From Hirundichthys speculiger (taxonomy: Eukaryota > Chordata > Actinopteri > Beloniformes > Exocoetidae): a stretch of DNA of 64,000 nucleotides. Below are positions 1 to 10,629 of this stretch, one piece after another. Below the pieces are notes generated by a model, which saw nothing but the letters and a program-made list of their open reading frames with translations, was not told the origin of the DNA and did no database searches. The stretch spans positions 310,001-374,000 of the forward strand of contig JAGFBZ010000940.1 of the NCBI GenBank assembly GCA_018398805.1, in the 5' to 3' direction. The position numbers and the translations under genes are program-made. Position 1 is the first letter of the stretch. Every line of letters starts with the position of its first letter.

Positions 1-370
1 AGCTAAAGTGAAAACAGCTCCTTCTACACCAAACACTGCAATACAGCTGTTACTCAAGCAAACACAGCCCTAATATTGCACACAAACATTTGTGCTTTAT
101 TATAAGTTTAAGTGATGAGGAATAGGACCCCCAAACAAACAAACAAACAAAAAAACACGCACAAAATAAAAGCATTTTTTTGCACCAGGCTGCAAGTCTG
201 TTTATTTCTGCTGATAAATTTGAGTATTTTATCATGGGGTTCAATAGATCATTTTATCTAAGAAAATGAGTGTTAATCGAGCACGTGGTCCTGAATGTGA
301 CATAAATAACCAACAAAAGAACATAAACTAGCATTCTTTGTAAAGCGTGACCTAAAAGAATAAGACTCAC

Positions 371-753
371 TGTTGCGACTGCGAACCCCGGCTGGCATGG
401 AGCAGCATGAATATCCTGAGTGAATTCCTCAGTCCACCTGGGAGCAAGGTTGCCAGGGGTTGCGCCCTCTTCTAACACCAGCAATGACAAGTCTGTCACC
501 ACGGCGACTGTTATAGCAGCAAGACTGTTGGTGGTGCCAGGAGGGACGAACATGGATGGAGGGAGAGAGTGAAAGACTGGTTGCTGTGCTCTTACCACTG
601 AGCCTACAGGATTACTGGTAATGGGATTTCCCGCTAACGGCTTCCTCGGACAGGTGGCGTCCCCGTTTAGCTCAGGTTCTTCCTCGGCTATAAAAACATC
701 ACTGCTGCTTACAGGCTTTTGTGTTGTTTGCTGCACAGCGTTACTGAATTCAC
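371..753 (-). CDS. Candidate internal protein-coding exon, product unrecognised
   Basis: The minus strand is open from 790 to 254. Inside this stretch is a consistent exon. The acceptor reads AACGCAG at 754-756 and the donor reads ACA|GTGAGT at 371/370, a strong splice donor. The exon would be 383 bp, entering in phase 1 and leaving in phase 0, about 127 residues. The peptide begins EFSNAVQQTTQKPVSSS and is rich in Pro, Thr, Ser and Ala. It has an acidic run (AEEEPELNGD), a hydrophobic stretch near residues 75-95 (LAAITVAVVTDLSLLVL) and ends near WTEEFTQDIHAAPCQPG. I recognise no domain, and the composition suggests a largely disordered region. No repeat motif overlaps it, unlike most other open frames here. 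Neighbouring exons would lie left of the window or at an unknown distance to the right. A chance open frame remains possible. Confidence 0.42.
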
Positions 754-1824
754 CTGCGTTGAACTTGCAGATTAATACATTTACAAGCACAAAACAAACT
801 AGTGAAATGCACGTAAACTGAAATTTGAACTGACAAAGGTATTCGAATGTTTTCCTGAAACAAATTGCTGCTAAAAGCTTCTAGATCTTAGTGGCTTTGT
901 AGTTTTATAATAATATAATCTGCATCCCAAGTCTAGTTGTTTTCAATGTTCATTAAAACCCTGATAAAACTGGAAATTACTTTTCAGTCTCTCCACAAAG
1001 ACACAAAGAAAAAATACACTGACGTAATTATTATCAACTCCTGATGAGAGTTGCAACCATCAAACATGTTTTCTTGTTGTGAATAATCCTTCTTACAGTG
1101 AAATAAAACACTGCTGCCTTTTGGAAATGAGCTTTTCATTCTTATAAAACATTGATTAACAGCAGCAGTTGCTTCTCTTTGATTTTAGCTGATGTCTTTC
1201 CTTCTTAGGATGGTATATTTACAATACATGGGAATACTCAAGACCATCAGCCAAAATGACAACTAAATCAAGCTGAAACAGAAGCAAGAAACAGATTTTC
1301 TTCTTCTTATCATTATAATAATTCATATTATTTTATCATGATTTATAAAGAACTCAAGTGAAGGAAAGCATATTTTTCTAATTGGCTGTATTAAACCATG
1401 CAAATTCCACTTATCAAAAGCGACAATAGCATTTAATAAGACTATACTATTTGTCTAAATGAGTACAGAGACAAAGGGGTTGCATACTGCAACATTTCTA
1501 TTTCAATAGCAACAGAACCCCCCCCCCCCCCCCCCCGCAAAAAAAAAAAAAAAAATCCTCATCATCATAACACTTTGGCCTCATTGCATTGCTCTAAAGA
1601 TGTCAACCAAAATACACCTGGTTTGACTTCAGGTGATACTTAGTTAAGGGAAAGGCAGAGAGAAACAAGTGAGACAAAGATGGCATCCAGAGTCACAACA
1701 ATATGTGGAGGCCTCGTCATAATGTGATGAGGATAAAGCAGAGTGTAACCTATCCTAAATAAGCCTCTGAAAGCTGGACAGCTTGTGACATCACGAAGAT
1801 TGGCGGGAATTTCTCATTTGTTGT
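754..1824. other. Noncoding AT-rich stretch with C/A homopolymer
   Basis: No open frame or repeat family is recognisable. It would be intronic if the exon at 371-753 is real. A run of 19 C (1518-1536) followed by 17 A (1539-1555) is the only low-complexity feature. Confidence 0.5.
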
Positions 1825-1861
1825 AATATCTAACACTGTGTGACACACAGTGTTAGATATT
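1825..1861. repeat. Perfect 18-bp inverted repeat with 1-nt spacer
   Basis: The left arm AATATCTAACACTGTGTG (1825-1842) is followed by a single A at 1843 and the exact reverse complement (1844-1861). It could extrude as a cruciform or fold as an RNA hairpin. It lies 16 bp before an RTE-type 3' tail and may be a snap-back or miniature-element remnant. No function can be assigned. Confidence 0.85.
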
Positions 1862-1876
1862 TATTTTCAGGTACTT

Positions 1877-1990
1877 CCATCCATCCATTACCTGTACCTG
1901 CTTACTCCTTTTAAGGACTCGTAGAACTAATGGAGCCTATCCCAGCTCTCAGGAAGGCAGCGGGACACACTGGGTCGGCTGCGAGTCCAT
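1877..1990 (-). mobile_element. RTE-type LINE 3' end fragment
   Basis: It starts with CCATCCATCCATT and continues with a GGAGCCTATCCCAGCT block and a GCGAGTCCATTGTGGGGC block. This is the reverse complement of the 3' end of a very common fish LINE/SINE tail that ends in (GATG)n. Related pieces occur at 35020-35100 and 37577-37720. It is a 3' fragment only, without coding sequence. Confidence 0.6.
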
Positions 1991-2027
1991 TGTGGGGCTA
2001 CAGCCGAATGAAGCACAAAAAGCAAGG

Positions 2028-2165
2028 AAATTTGTGTTTGGTAGATTATTTCTTTGTTGTAAACAATGCTCTCTGGCAATAAATCTAAGACCACTGGAAA
2101 GCCTGATTATTTCCCTTTTAAATGGAGCAACGTTTGTAAGGAACATGCATTTGTGGGATGCAGTA
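2028..2165 (+). repeat. Inverted partner of 3311-3450 repeat
   Basis: This block aligns along its length with the reverse complement of 3311-3450. Shared words include GGCAATAAATCT, TGATTATTTC and GGAACATGCATTTGTGGGAT. Differences are spread evenly, so the two are diverged copies of one element in opposite orientation about 1.2 kb apart. Read on the opposite strand, both copies keep a similar peptide (HKCMFLTNV, FKREII, RFIA). This may reflect an old coding segment or simple sequence similarity. Confidence 0.65.
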
Positions 2166-2839
2166 TGTGGGTTGCACCAAGCAGCAACCGTCCAACTTCT
2201 GGGTTGAAGCTCATCCAGAAAGTAATGTTTCACTGCAGTTTCTCCATATAACCACTAGGTGCTGGCTACAAAACAAAGCAAATCCCCACTGACTCCTACG
2301 TTAAAAAGGCCAACTTTTCAGCAGAATTAAACACATAAGCCTGGTCAAAAACAAAAAAAAAACCAAAACATAAAGTCAGATTCATTGTACAACATCAGAT
2401 AAATTTATATCAAGCAATAAAGCTGACCAATCAAATACCTGGATGTCATTTGGTCGATAGCAAGCCATTGATTCGACAATAAATCCCGCCTAGGTTTCAT
2501 ATACATTAACCATAATGCAATTTGATTATGGGAATAATTATAGGAACAACAGCAGTAATTACATGGATAATACAGTCAACGAAATAAACCCATCTAATTC
2601 ATGTGTGTGTAGCAGAAAACTGCTTGCATTGTAAAAGCCCCTTGAGTGTCCCTGGACTAGAAAGTCGCTGTATAAGCATGTTGTTGTTGTTGATAATGAT
2701 TTTAGCAACTGAGTGCTTTTGCATTATATTGATATGTGAGATGAGAACAACAGCCCACCACTAACGGACCACTGTGACTGGCTGTGGTTGGTCTGGAAGG
2801 GTCTGAGGACGAAGCTCAGTTAAGCCATGCTAACCAAGG

Positions 2840-3450
2840 CTGTCATTTCACGTCACCACCAAAACCCATTTGAGACCGGGAGGCCTGCCGACTGGGATGA
2901 CTGGGAGGATTTACTGCAGGTCCCAGCACAGTTCCAGCTCGACTCCCTCAGTGAAGTCACATACCAGTCCGACTCACTGAGCTGTTGGCCGACAGCACCA
3001 GTTGTCTCTCTGTGGTGATGTAAATTATGATTCCCTAGGTACCCTCTGATAAAGCTCACTCTGTGGGGATGAGCACCGTCATCTGGGAGGATAGGTGTTT
3101 AGTCCCAGACTGTGCAGATACGGGATCGCCGCTGTTTGGAGAATGTCATCTCGATATCGCTCTGCGTTGAGATTGCCTGCAACAATGACAAGCCTCATCT
3201 TCCCCCCCCCACGCCATCACAATGCCTCCACCAAAAGCTGCTACTCTATGGATCTGGAAACATCAGAGAAGATTTGGCAAATCTTTCAAGGGTGCAACTG
3301 ACATACTTAGCTCTGCTGCTCATCCCACAAATGCATGTTCCTGACGAATGTGACACAGTTTAAAAGAGAAATAATCAAGCTTTCCAATGGTATAAGATTT
3401 ATTGCCAAGAAGCATTGCTAGAGCAAAGAAATAATCACCAAACACGATTT
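2840..3450 (-). mobile_element. Tc1/mariner-type transposase relic
   Basis: On the minus strand between about 3232 and 3100 the sequence reads GGIVMAWGG, LVIVAGNLNAERYRDDILQ and IPYLHSLG. These resemble the region around the second catalytic Asp of Tc1-type transposases (usual form SVMVWGG, DGNLNAQRYRD, VIPYLHS). The match is broken by stops and shifts, and the downstream catalytic part is not recognisable. The promoter-distal flank at 3311-3450 matches 2028-2165 inverted. No terminal inverted repeats were identified, so the limits are approximate. It is a dead fragment. Confidence 0.55.
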
Positions 3451-6166
3451 TACTTATTGTTTTGTGCTTAGTTTAGATGAACAACCATCAACATGATGGC
3501 CGATGACCGATGTTAAGTATTCACTTAAACAGCAACGTTGTCATCACTTTGAAAATCCCAACACAACAGACATTATTGGTTTGCCCCTCTTTTACACCCA
3601 ACAGTGCAATGACATTTTCTGCAAAGCACCATCTGCATTTTATGCGGATTATTTGAAGACACCGATGTCGTGCCAATGTCATTGTGTTTCCCTAAAAAAA
3701 TCAGAGGTTTGCTGGCATTTATTCTTGAGGTTTAAAAAGCATGCTTCAAGCTGAGTTACATATTTTTCACATAATATCAATAAACTACAACTAATTTCCA
3801 AAGTTAATGAAGTGCCTTAAAGAAAGATGGTAGAAAATTTCATTTTTGTATTCCTTTCTTATTGGCAATACTTTTAAATCTAAGTGTGACGTGTAAGAAA
3901 CTAGAAATTAATCTAAATAATTAATTTCCATCCCCCATTTACTGCTGAACATCTTTTTCTTAATGAATTCTTTGATTTACTGTTAACTATACTAATAATA
4001 GATCTACTTTATAAGGATGAAGGAAATAGCACTGAGGAGTTCATAACTGGGTTTGTGCAGCCGCTCACATGTTACAGAGAACATTTTTGTTTGTCTCATC
4101 CCTTTTCTGAACATTTTCATTCATCTTTCTTTTTTTTCTGCCCTTGTCTTGTAAAAAAAAAGAAAAGAAAAGTGGAGCTGTGACCAATAGTGATGTAATA
4201 GACTGAGTGTTTCAACTGTTCATAACTGAATCAACATTTGTCCTGATCCACTTTCTGATGTCACTATGATTAAATGTATCAGTTATATGGTAATACAGTA
4301 CAGTTCTACATAGTTTCAAATATCAAAAGAAAGTTTCCAATGCTTCCTTCAGTTAACTGAATAAATTAAAGCCATTGTGTTGTCTTTGTCTTTGAATGCT
4401 CCCTAAACAGATGTTTTCACACGTTTTCCACCTTTGCTGCCATATTTTGACTGTGGCCAAAATATTCTGTTACAGAGAACAAAATATTTTTTTATATTTG
4501 TTGCAAAATATGTCCGGAAATAATTACAATTTTAATTCATGTTTTGCTAAGAATATAATCAATAGAGAGTGGGAGCAAAACAGCCGTGAAGCTCATTGTG
4601 AATCAAACAAGCACTTTTACATTTGGCTTTCTAATTGATGGAGTCAGTTTCTAATACATATATAGATGATCAATAAAATTCATGGAAGGACAGTTTTATT
4701 AATTCTATATTTTATGTATGAGACTTTCTCTGTATCATGCCTCTGGCTCCCAAATGTTCCTTTTTTCTCTGCCTCAGGCTAACAAGACTTTACTGACTGC
4801 AAAGAACACATCTGCATGTTCAAGCGGGACATTGATTAAGGGGTAAAACTACAAATAATGACCTATTTGATTGATATGAAATTAAAAAAAGAAATCCATG
4901 GATGACATTAATCTATATTATTTATTTATGCAAAAAGCCTTGTGGTGCTTTTTTTGAAATTTCTCCAGCTGTGTTGCTGAATGACCAGCAGATGGCATCA
5001 TTATTCCAGACATCAGGCCCTTATTATATTTGTTAAAGAAATGTGATATACAGAGCCAAAATATGGGCAGAAGTATGTGAATAAAGGCTGGTATGTACAA
5101 TATCCACCTGACTCCTCCTATTTTACATAGATTCATCCTGTCAAACCTAAAACACATTGTTGTAATCCCAAACTTGTGGATGTGATGATCTTGTAATCAG
5201 AGTCATCTTTTTTTTTTTTTTCTTTCTCTCTTGGTCACTTTTGACCAAATAATTGCCTCCTGTAATTCTAAAGTCTTTATTCACCCACAAATGAAAGCCC
5301 GGCACACTGGGTGAGGGGGAGGAGAGAAGACGGAGCGTTTCCATCAGCGTGCTAACCACTCTGGGGAGCTCATTAGAGCCGCCTGCAGCCCAGAGGCTCG
5401 GTGTTGTGTTGGCGCTGGTTCTGACACCACATCAGCAGCATCAGCTTTAACGCCACAGAAACTGCCGTACCGAGAGAACGAGAGCTTTCAACGACAGTTT
5501 GTCACAGCCATAAGATGTCCAGATGTAAAAATGTTACTACTACATTCTAACAAGCTTTTCCTAGAGAGACCTCTTAAATTCATTGATGAATTAATGCTTT
5601 TGTTACAAAGATTAAAGTGGTTTAAACTGATGGTGGCTACACACACAGAGCAGGCATTCAAGACACATCAGGTTGATGTAATCAGTTCAGCGCTGATAGT
5701 AATGATACAACATCTTCTTCTTTGTACCTTGAGCAAATTCAGGAAGCAGCTCTAGAACAGTGACAATTACGTCTCACAAGCACGAGGCGTCAGACTGGGA
5801 GAGAACAAGACTCCATCTTTAGCTCTGTAAGGACTTTTATCGCATCACTTAATTGTATTTGATACTTTACGTGTGAGACACGCAGGATCCTGAACACATC
5901 CCACCAGGCCATGATCCAGCTGTTTATTATGGGAGGAGGGGGGGCTGGGTTGGCTGTCAGCTAAACATGGGGTGCAAAGAGCTGTCATGCTACAGCACTT
6001 ACTGTAAAAGATGACCGTTGTGGAGTGCAGTAGGTGATGCACAGGGTTCAGTGACTCACCATGGCAACAGACGGCCGATGTTTGTGTACACAGGCAGAGT
6101 CAAATTTAATGAGTGTTTACTGTCTTTTGCAGAGAAATGCTGGCCACATTTGCTGCCAGCTGCTGA

Positions 6167-6169
<3 letters not shown>
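3451..6169. other. Stretch without recognisable genes
   Basis: Only short open frames without protein-like features are present. About 5280-5520 is more GC-rich than its surroundings and looks less repeat-like. It could be conserved noncoding sequence or an untranslated exon, but nothing proves it. There is a T run near 5210-5221. Confidence 0.4.

Positions 6170-6201
<32 letters not shown>
6170..6201. repeat. (C)32 homopolymer
   Basis: Thirty-two consecutive C follow TGAGTG. Such a tract can form a quadruplex or i-motif and is error-prone in assembly. It creates a spurious polyproline frame. Confidence 0.9.
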
Positions 6202-8350
6202 ATAGCCAGATACCATACACTACATGGATGATGGATCTGCTTTAGTGATTATACTGGTTTTTTTTGTTTGTTGTCCCAATTACAGTACATGATCTGGATT
6301 TCAGATTTATTTTAGTTTTATACAGTGTTTTATGATAATACCTCGCTATTTCTTTTAAATTTTTTAGAAACATCTTGGTAGATTAACAGGCAACTGTGAA
6401 AAGGTCAAAAGCTAAATATTTCTCAAATACAGTATTATTTGTAAATATTCACACAGACCTATGATTTATTAACCCCATTCACAACTGCTGTCTATTCCCT
6501 TACCTTTGACAATCAACTGACAAATGTGGAAAGATTTTTTGAAGTTTGAATTTTCAGCCAGTTTCTACTCCGCGGCATAGCAACTTTGGTCACCTTTTGT
6601 GCAGAAGCATAACAATTCACAGAATAGCGACTGGGCAACCAAATAAATGCATGCTACTTTTTTGACCAACTTTCTGGATAATTTCTGCTTGAATTTGAAT
6701 GTGTTGGTTACTGAAAACCAAATTCAAATGGGTTTGAAGTGAAGAAAGATTAGTTTGTTCATAATTCTCTGATGGAACAACCAGCGACAAACTCTGAGAA
6801 ACTGCACAACTGAGAAACAACTAGCAACATTTTTTGAATGAAAATGACTTTCTTCAAAGGAAACGTGTATGGAAACAGGCTGAGATCTCATTTTGACAAA
6901 GGGGCATGTGGGATTGTGACTAGATAGAGGGGATCAGATGAAAGCTACCAGCAAAAAGCAAACACAGAACAGTGTGACTTAGAGGAGCTCTTTCGAAAAT
7001 TGTTGTTTTCAAACCAGACGAAATAGGAGAAAATGAGAAAGGTAAAGTAATAGGATATTAGATAAAGAAAAATATATTACTGGAAGTCTTGGAAAATACC
7101 AAACACTGCCATAATGACCCTGATGTCCATTATGATCTGAGATGTGTGGATAATCTGCTATGAATTTCTAATAGGATTGGCCTCTCCTGTGTCATTATGC
7201 TTTATGTGCACAATCCATCAGTCACTTTTGTGAGATGAAATCGAGAATAGAAAGAAAGGGAACCATTTAATGATGCATATAAACATGCAAACACATACTT
7301 GTGAAGTCATTATTGACCTCTAGCTCCAATTATCTTCCCTGAGATCACCAAGCAGAACTGAACATAGATCTTCACAGAGTTAGTTTTCCCAGACTCTCTA
7401 TCCAAACCACACCCACGTCCACAGAGCGAAAATAAAAACTAATCAGATGTTAAAAGACCTTTTCATTAGGGTTAGAAAAAAGACAGAGTGGTGCATGGAG
7501 ACCACTGACTGAGCAGCAACACTAACCACTAATTACTAGTGGTCCACCACCTGCCCCCCCCAGTAACACAGCCATCTCTTCCCTCTGCTCATAAAACATG
7601 CTTCCACACAGCTGTGGACTGATTGCATCAAATAATGTGACAAAGGAGACTCCGGCACAGATGTGATGAGAGTCCCAAGAGGACCCTCCCCATCCCCCAC
7701 CCGTAGGAGAAAAACATCCCAACTCAGAACAGGAGAGCTATTTGGTGACTCATTGTAGCCATTTTAAATCTATATGCATTTCACGTGTATATTGTGATTA
7801 TTTCCTGTCTCTCTTTGACTGCTTGCATCTATTAGTGCATCTCACCTTTTTGAAACAATTATATGTTTCTCTAAATTTACTCAACTTTCCCAATTATGGT
7901 TATTATGTTTTAAGAGAATTTTGTCATAAAACTGGGCCATCTATAAAGATTGAAATTTTGGGTCTTAGTATTTATTGTACAGCAGTACAGCAATGTGTGA
8001 GCACAGCACAAGTTTCTTTTTTTTTCTTCTTGTTATTATATTATTTCTTGACAGCAACATCACACATGGAATGCCTAATACTGACAGCAACAACTTGGGA
8101 AGGAAAAATAGATTTTACCTGCCTTCAAGACAGTTGGCAACTCAGCTCAGTGTATCTAAGTGGAGTTGGAAACCAGTGAAAAATGATAAACTGAAATCCC
8201 AAATCAGGAAAAAGTACAATGCTAATTCACAGGACCAAAAGTATCTGAGATATAATCTCCAAGATATAATTTCAATTTGTCATTAATGCTGCAATCACAG
8301 AAATGTAAATACCTTTGCCAAAGGACACTGATGTAATGCCATACCATTAC
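6202..8350. other. Stretch without recognisable genes
   Basis: AT-rich sequence with scattered short frames. No transposon motif, splice-bounded exon or RNA gene could be supported. Confidence 0.4.
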
Positions 8351-8357
8351 AAGATAA

Positions 8358-8465
8358 TGGGCCTCATTCATGAAATCTTTATAAATCTGTGAGTAGATTT
8401 GCACGTAAATCACCTTCTTACGAAAAGCCTACCACTGATTTATGAACGCTCCTTAAAACAGATTT
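8358..8465. repeat. Dispersed element end, possibly PIF/Harbinger-like
   Basis: It begins GGGCCTCATTCATGAAATC and shares a diverged block (TAGATTTGCACGTAAATCA, then TTATGAACGCTCCTTAAAAC) with 22036-22200. GGGCCTCATT-type ends are common on fish Harbinger-like miniature elements. Neither the second end nor a target duplication was found, so the family is a guess. Confidence 0.35.
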
Positions 8466-8639
8466 TTTTTTTTTTTTGGGATAAACATGTATATGGTAGA
8501 GAATTGAAATTGATGGCAGGTGGTGCTACAGCTGATGTGACCAGGGAGACAGGTAAGAGAGCACCTTGGCACGTCATCTGGTAGGAAAACAGACAAGGAT
8601 ACTTGTTTTGTGGACTATGTACAGAGAAAGAGCTAAGAC

Positions 8640-9892
8640 GCTAAGCTAGCTAAGAAGAAGTGGGACACTGAGAGGACTGAAGAAAGTAGACAGGAGTACA
8701 GGGAGATGCAGTGTAAGGTGAGGTAAAGGTACAGGTACAGGTAGCAAAGGCCAAACAAAAGGCGTATGGTGATTTGTATGCTAGGTTGGACAGCAAGGAG
8801 GGAGACTGACTTATACAGGTTGGCAAGGCAGATAGAGATGGAAGGATGTGTAGCAGGCTAGGGTGATTAAGGACTAAGGAGGGCATTAAAAAGGATGAGT
8901 GGAAAGGCAGTTGGCCCTGATGAAATACCCGTAGAGGTACGGAAGTGTTTAGCAGTGGTGGCAGTAGAGTTTTTGACAAGGACATTCAACATGATCTTAG
9001 AGAGTATGAGGATGCCTGAAGAATGGAGAAGAAGTGTACTGGTGCCAAAGAACAAAGGAAATGTGCAGAGTTGTGGCAGCTACAGAGGAATAAAGTTGAT
9101 GAGCCACACAATGAAGTTATGGGAGAGAGTAGTGGAAGCTAAACTGAGGACAGAAGTGAGCATCTGTGAACAGCAGTATGGTTTAATGCCAAAGAAGAGT
9201 ACTACAGATGCAATATTTGCTCTGAGGATCCTGATAGAGAAGTACAGAGAAGGCCAGAGGCAACTGCATTGTGTCTTTGTAGACCTTACGAAAGCAGATG
9301 AAAGGGTGCCAAGAGAAGAGCTATGTTATTGTATGAGATAGAAGCAGCAGAGAAGTATGTTAGTGTGGTGCAGGACATGGATGAGAGCTGTAAGACAATG
9401 GTGAGATGCGCTGTAGGTGTGACAGAGGAGCTAAAGGTGGAGGTGGGACTGCATCAAGGCTGTGAGCCACTTCTTGTTTGCTACCAGACAGACTGACGGA
9501 TTAGATTACACATGAATCTCCATGGACTATGATGTTTGCAGATGACATTGTGGTCTGTAGTGAGAGCAGGGAGCAGGTGGAGGAAAAGCTCGAGAGATGG
9601 AGGAATGTTCTGGAAAGGAGAGGAATGAAGGGTTAGCTGCAGCAAAACAGAACAGATGTGTGAGATGTGATCAGGAATGAGTACATCAGTGTGACAGCAC
9701 ATGTTAAATGTTTTGGAGTCAGAGAGGCCAGACTGAGATGGTTTGGACATGTACAGAGGAGGGATAGTGAATATATTGGTAGAAGGAGGTTGGAACTGCC
9801 AGACAGGAGGTCTAAAGGGAAGACCAAAGAGGAGATTTATGGATGTAGTGAAAGAGGACATAAAATTAGTTGGTGTTCTTGAAGATAATGCA
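8640..9892 (+). mobile_element. RTE-type LINE relic, internally deleted
   Basis: The reading frame from 8895 encodes GKAVGPDEIPVEV, MPEEWRRSVLVP, SYRGIKLMSHTMKLWERVVE, EQQYGLMPKKSTTDAIFAL and LHCVFVDLTKADERVPREEL. This is reverse transcriptase typical of RTE LINEs. The strongly conserved FVDLEKAYDRV-like motif A is damaged. The FADD catalytic motif C is at about 9532-9552, followed by a decayed thumb with MFGHVQRR-like ARLRWFGHVQRR (9727-9765). Upstream, 8640-8885 is the endonuclease/RT linker with stops, and it joins the RT domain through a deletion. The apurinic endonuclease domain is absent. Multiple frameshifts show it is dead. The 3' end is replaced at about 9893 by Tc1 sequence. Confidence 0.88.
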
Positions 9893-10187
9893 AACTTGAC
9901 TGGTCTGCACAGAGTCCTGACCTCAACTGAACACCTTTGGGATGAATTAGAGCGGAGACTGAGAACCAGACCTTCTGGTCCATCAGTGTTTGACCTCACA
10001 AATTCACTTCTGGAAGAATGTTCAAAAATCTCCATAAACACACTCCTAAACCTGGTGGACAGGCTTCCCAGGAAGAGTTGAAGCTGTTCTAGCTGCAAAG
10101 GGTCATATTGATGAGGAATGGAAGGAGCTAAAGCTCATACGTGAGTCAAGGCAGGTGAGTGCAATACTTTAGGCAATATAGTATATG
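9893..10187 (+). mobile_element. Tc1-type transposon 3' end
   Basis: The sequence reads QSPDLN-like (AQSPDLN), HLWDELERRLRTRPSGPSVF, DLTNSLLEECSKI, INTLLNLVDRLPRKS, VLAAKG and then a tail ending GGCAATATAGTATA. This is the last quarter of a Tc1-family transposase, including the region of the third catalytic residue (the D/E after PDLN), plus the terminal inverted repeat. One base shift breaks AQSPDLN from the following frame. It follows the RTE relic directly at about 9893, so either it inserted and lost its 5' end or the two were joined by deletion. Confidence 0.85.
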
Positions 10188-10601
10188 CATGGATATCTAA
10201 AACACCTCCTGACTTACATTAAAATAGACCCATAATAACTTTTTCTTTTGTACTTATCTTAAGTCCAAGCAAAAAAGGAAAGAAAAACATTTCAAATTAT
10301 GATGCATCAGAATACATCCTTTCTTCTAGTTTACAGGCTCCTATCTGGGTATAGCAGTAGTTATTCAATATACCTTTGCTTCTCTGAGAATATTGTCACC
10401 TTGAATCGACTAAGGGTAGACATGCTGCTACTGGTAATAAGAAATAATTTAACCGCCTTGATTAAGCTGGTGTACTCATTAAAAAAAAAAAAAAAAAGAA
10501 AAAATTAAAAAGCTGCATGTAAAACCCAGCCTACTAGACATGATGTGCATGAGCAGCGGACAACACAGCAGGGGACCAAATACATGATAATTCCAACACA
10601 T

Positions 10602-10629
10602 GCACACGCACACACACACACACACACAC
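10602..10629. repeat. (CA)n microsatellite
   Basis: Imperfect CA dinucleotide run with one CG interruption near its left end. Confidence 0.9.

Noticed and set aside
6018..6245. Open frame with polyproline
   Set aside because: The proline run is the (C)32 homopolymer and the flanks show no coding signal.
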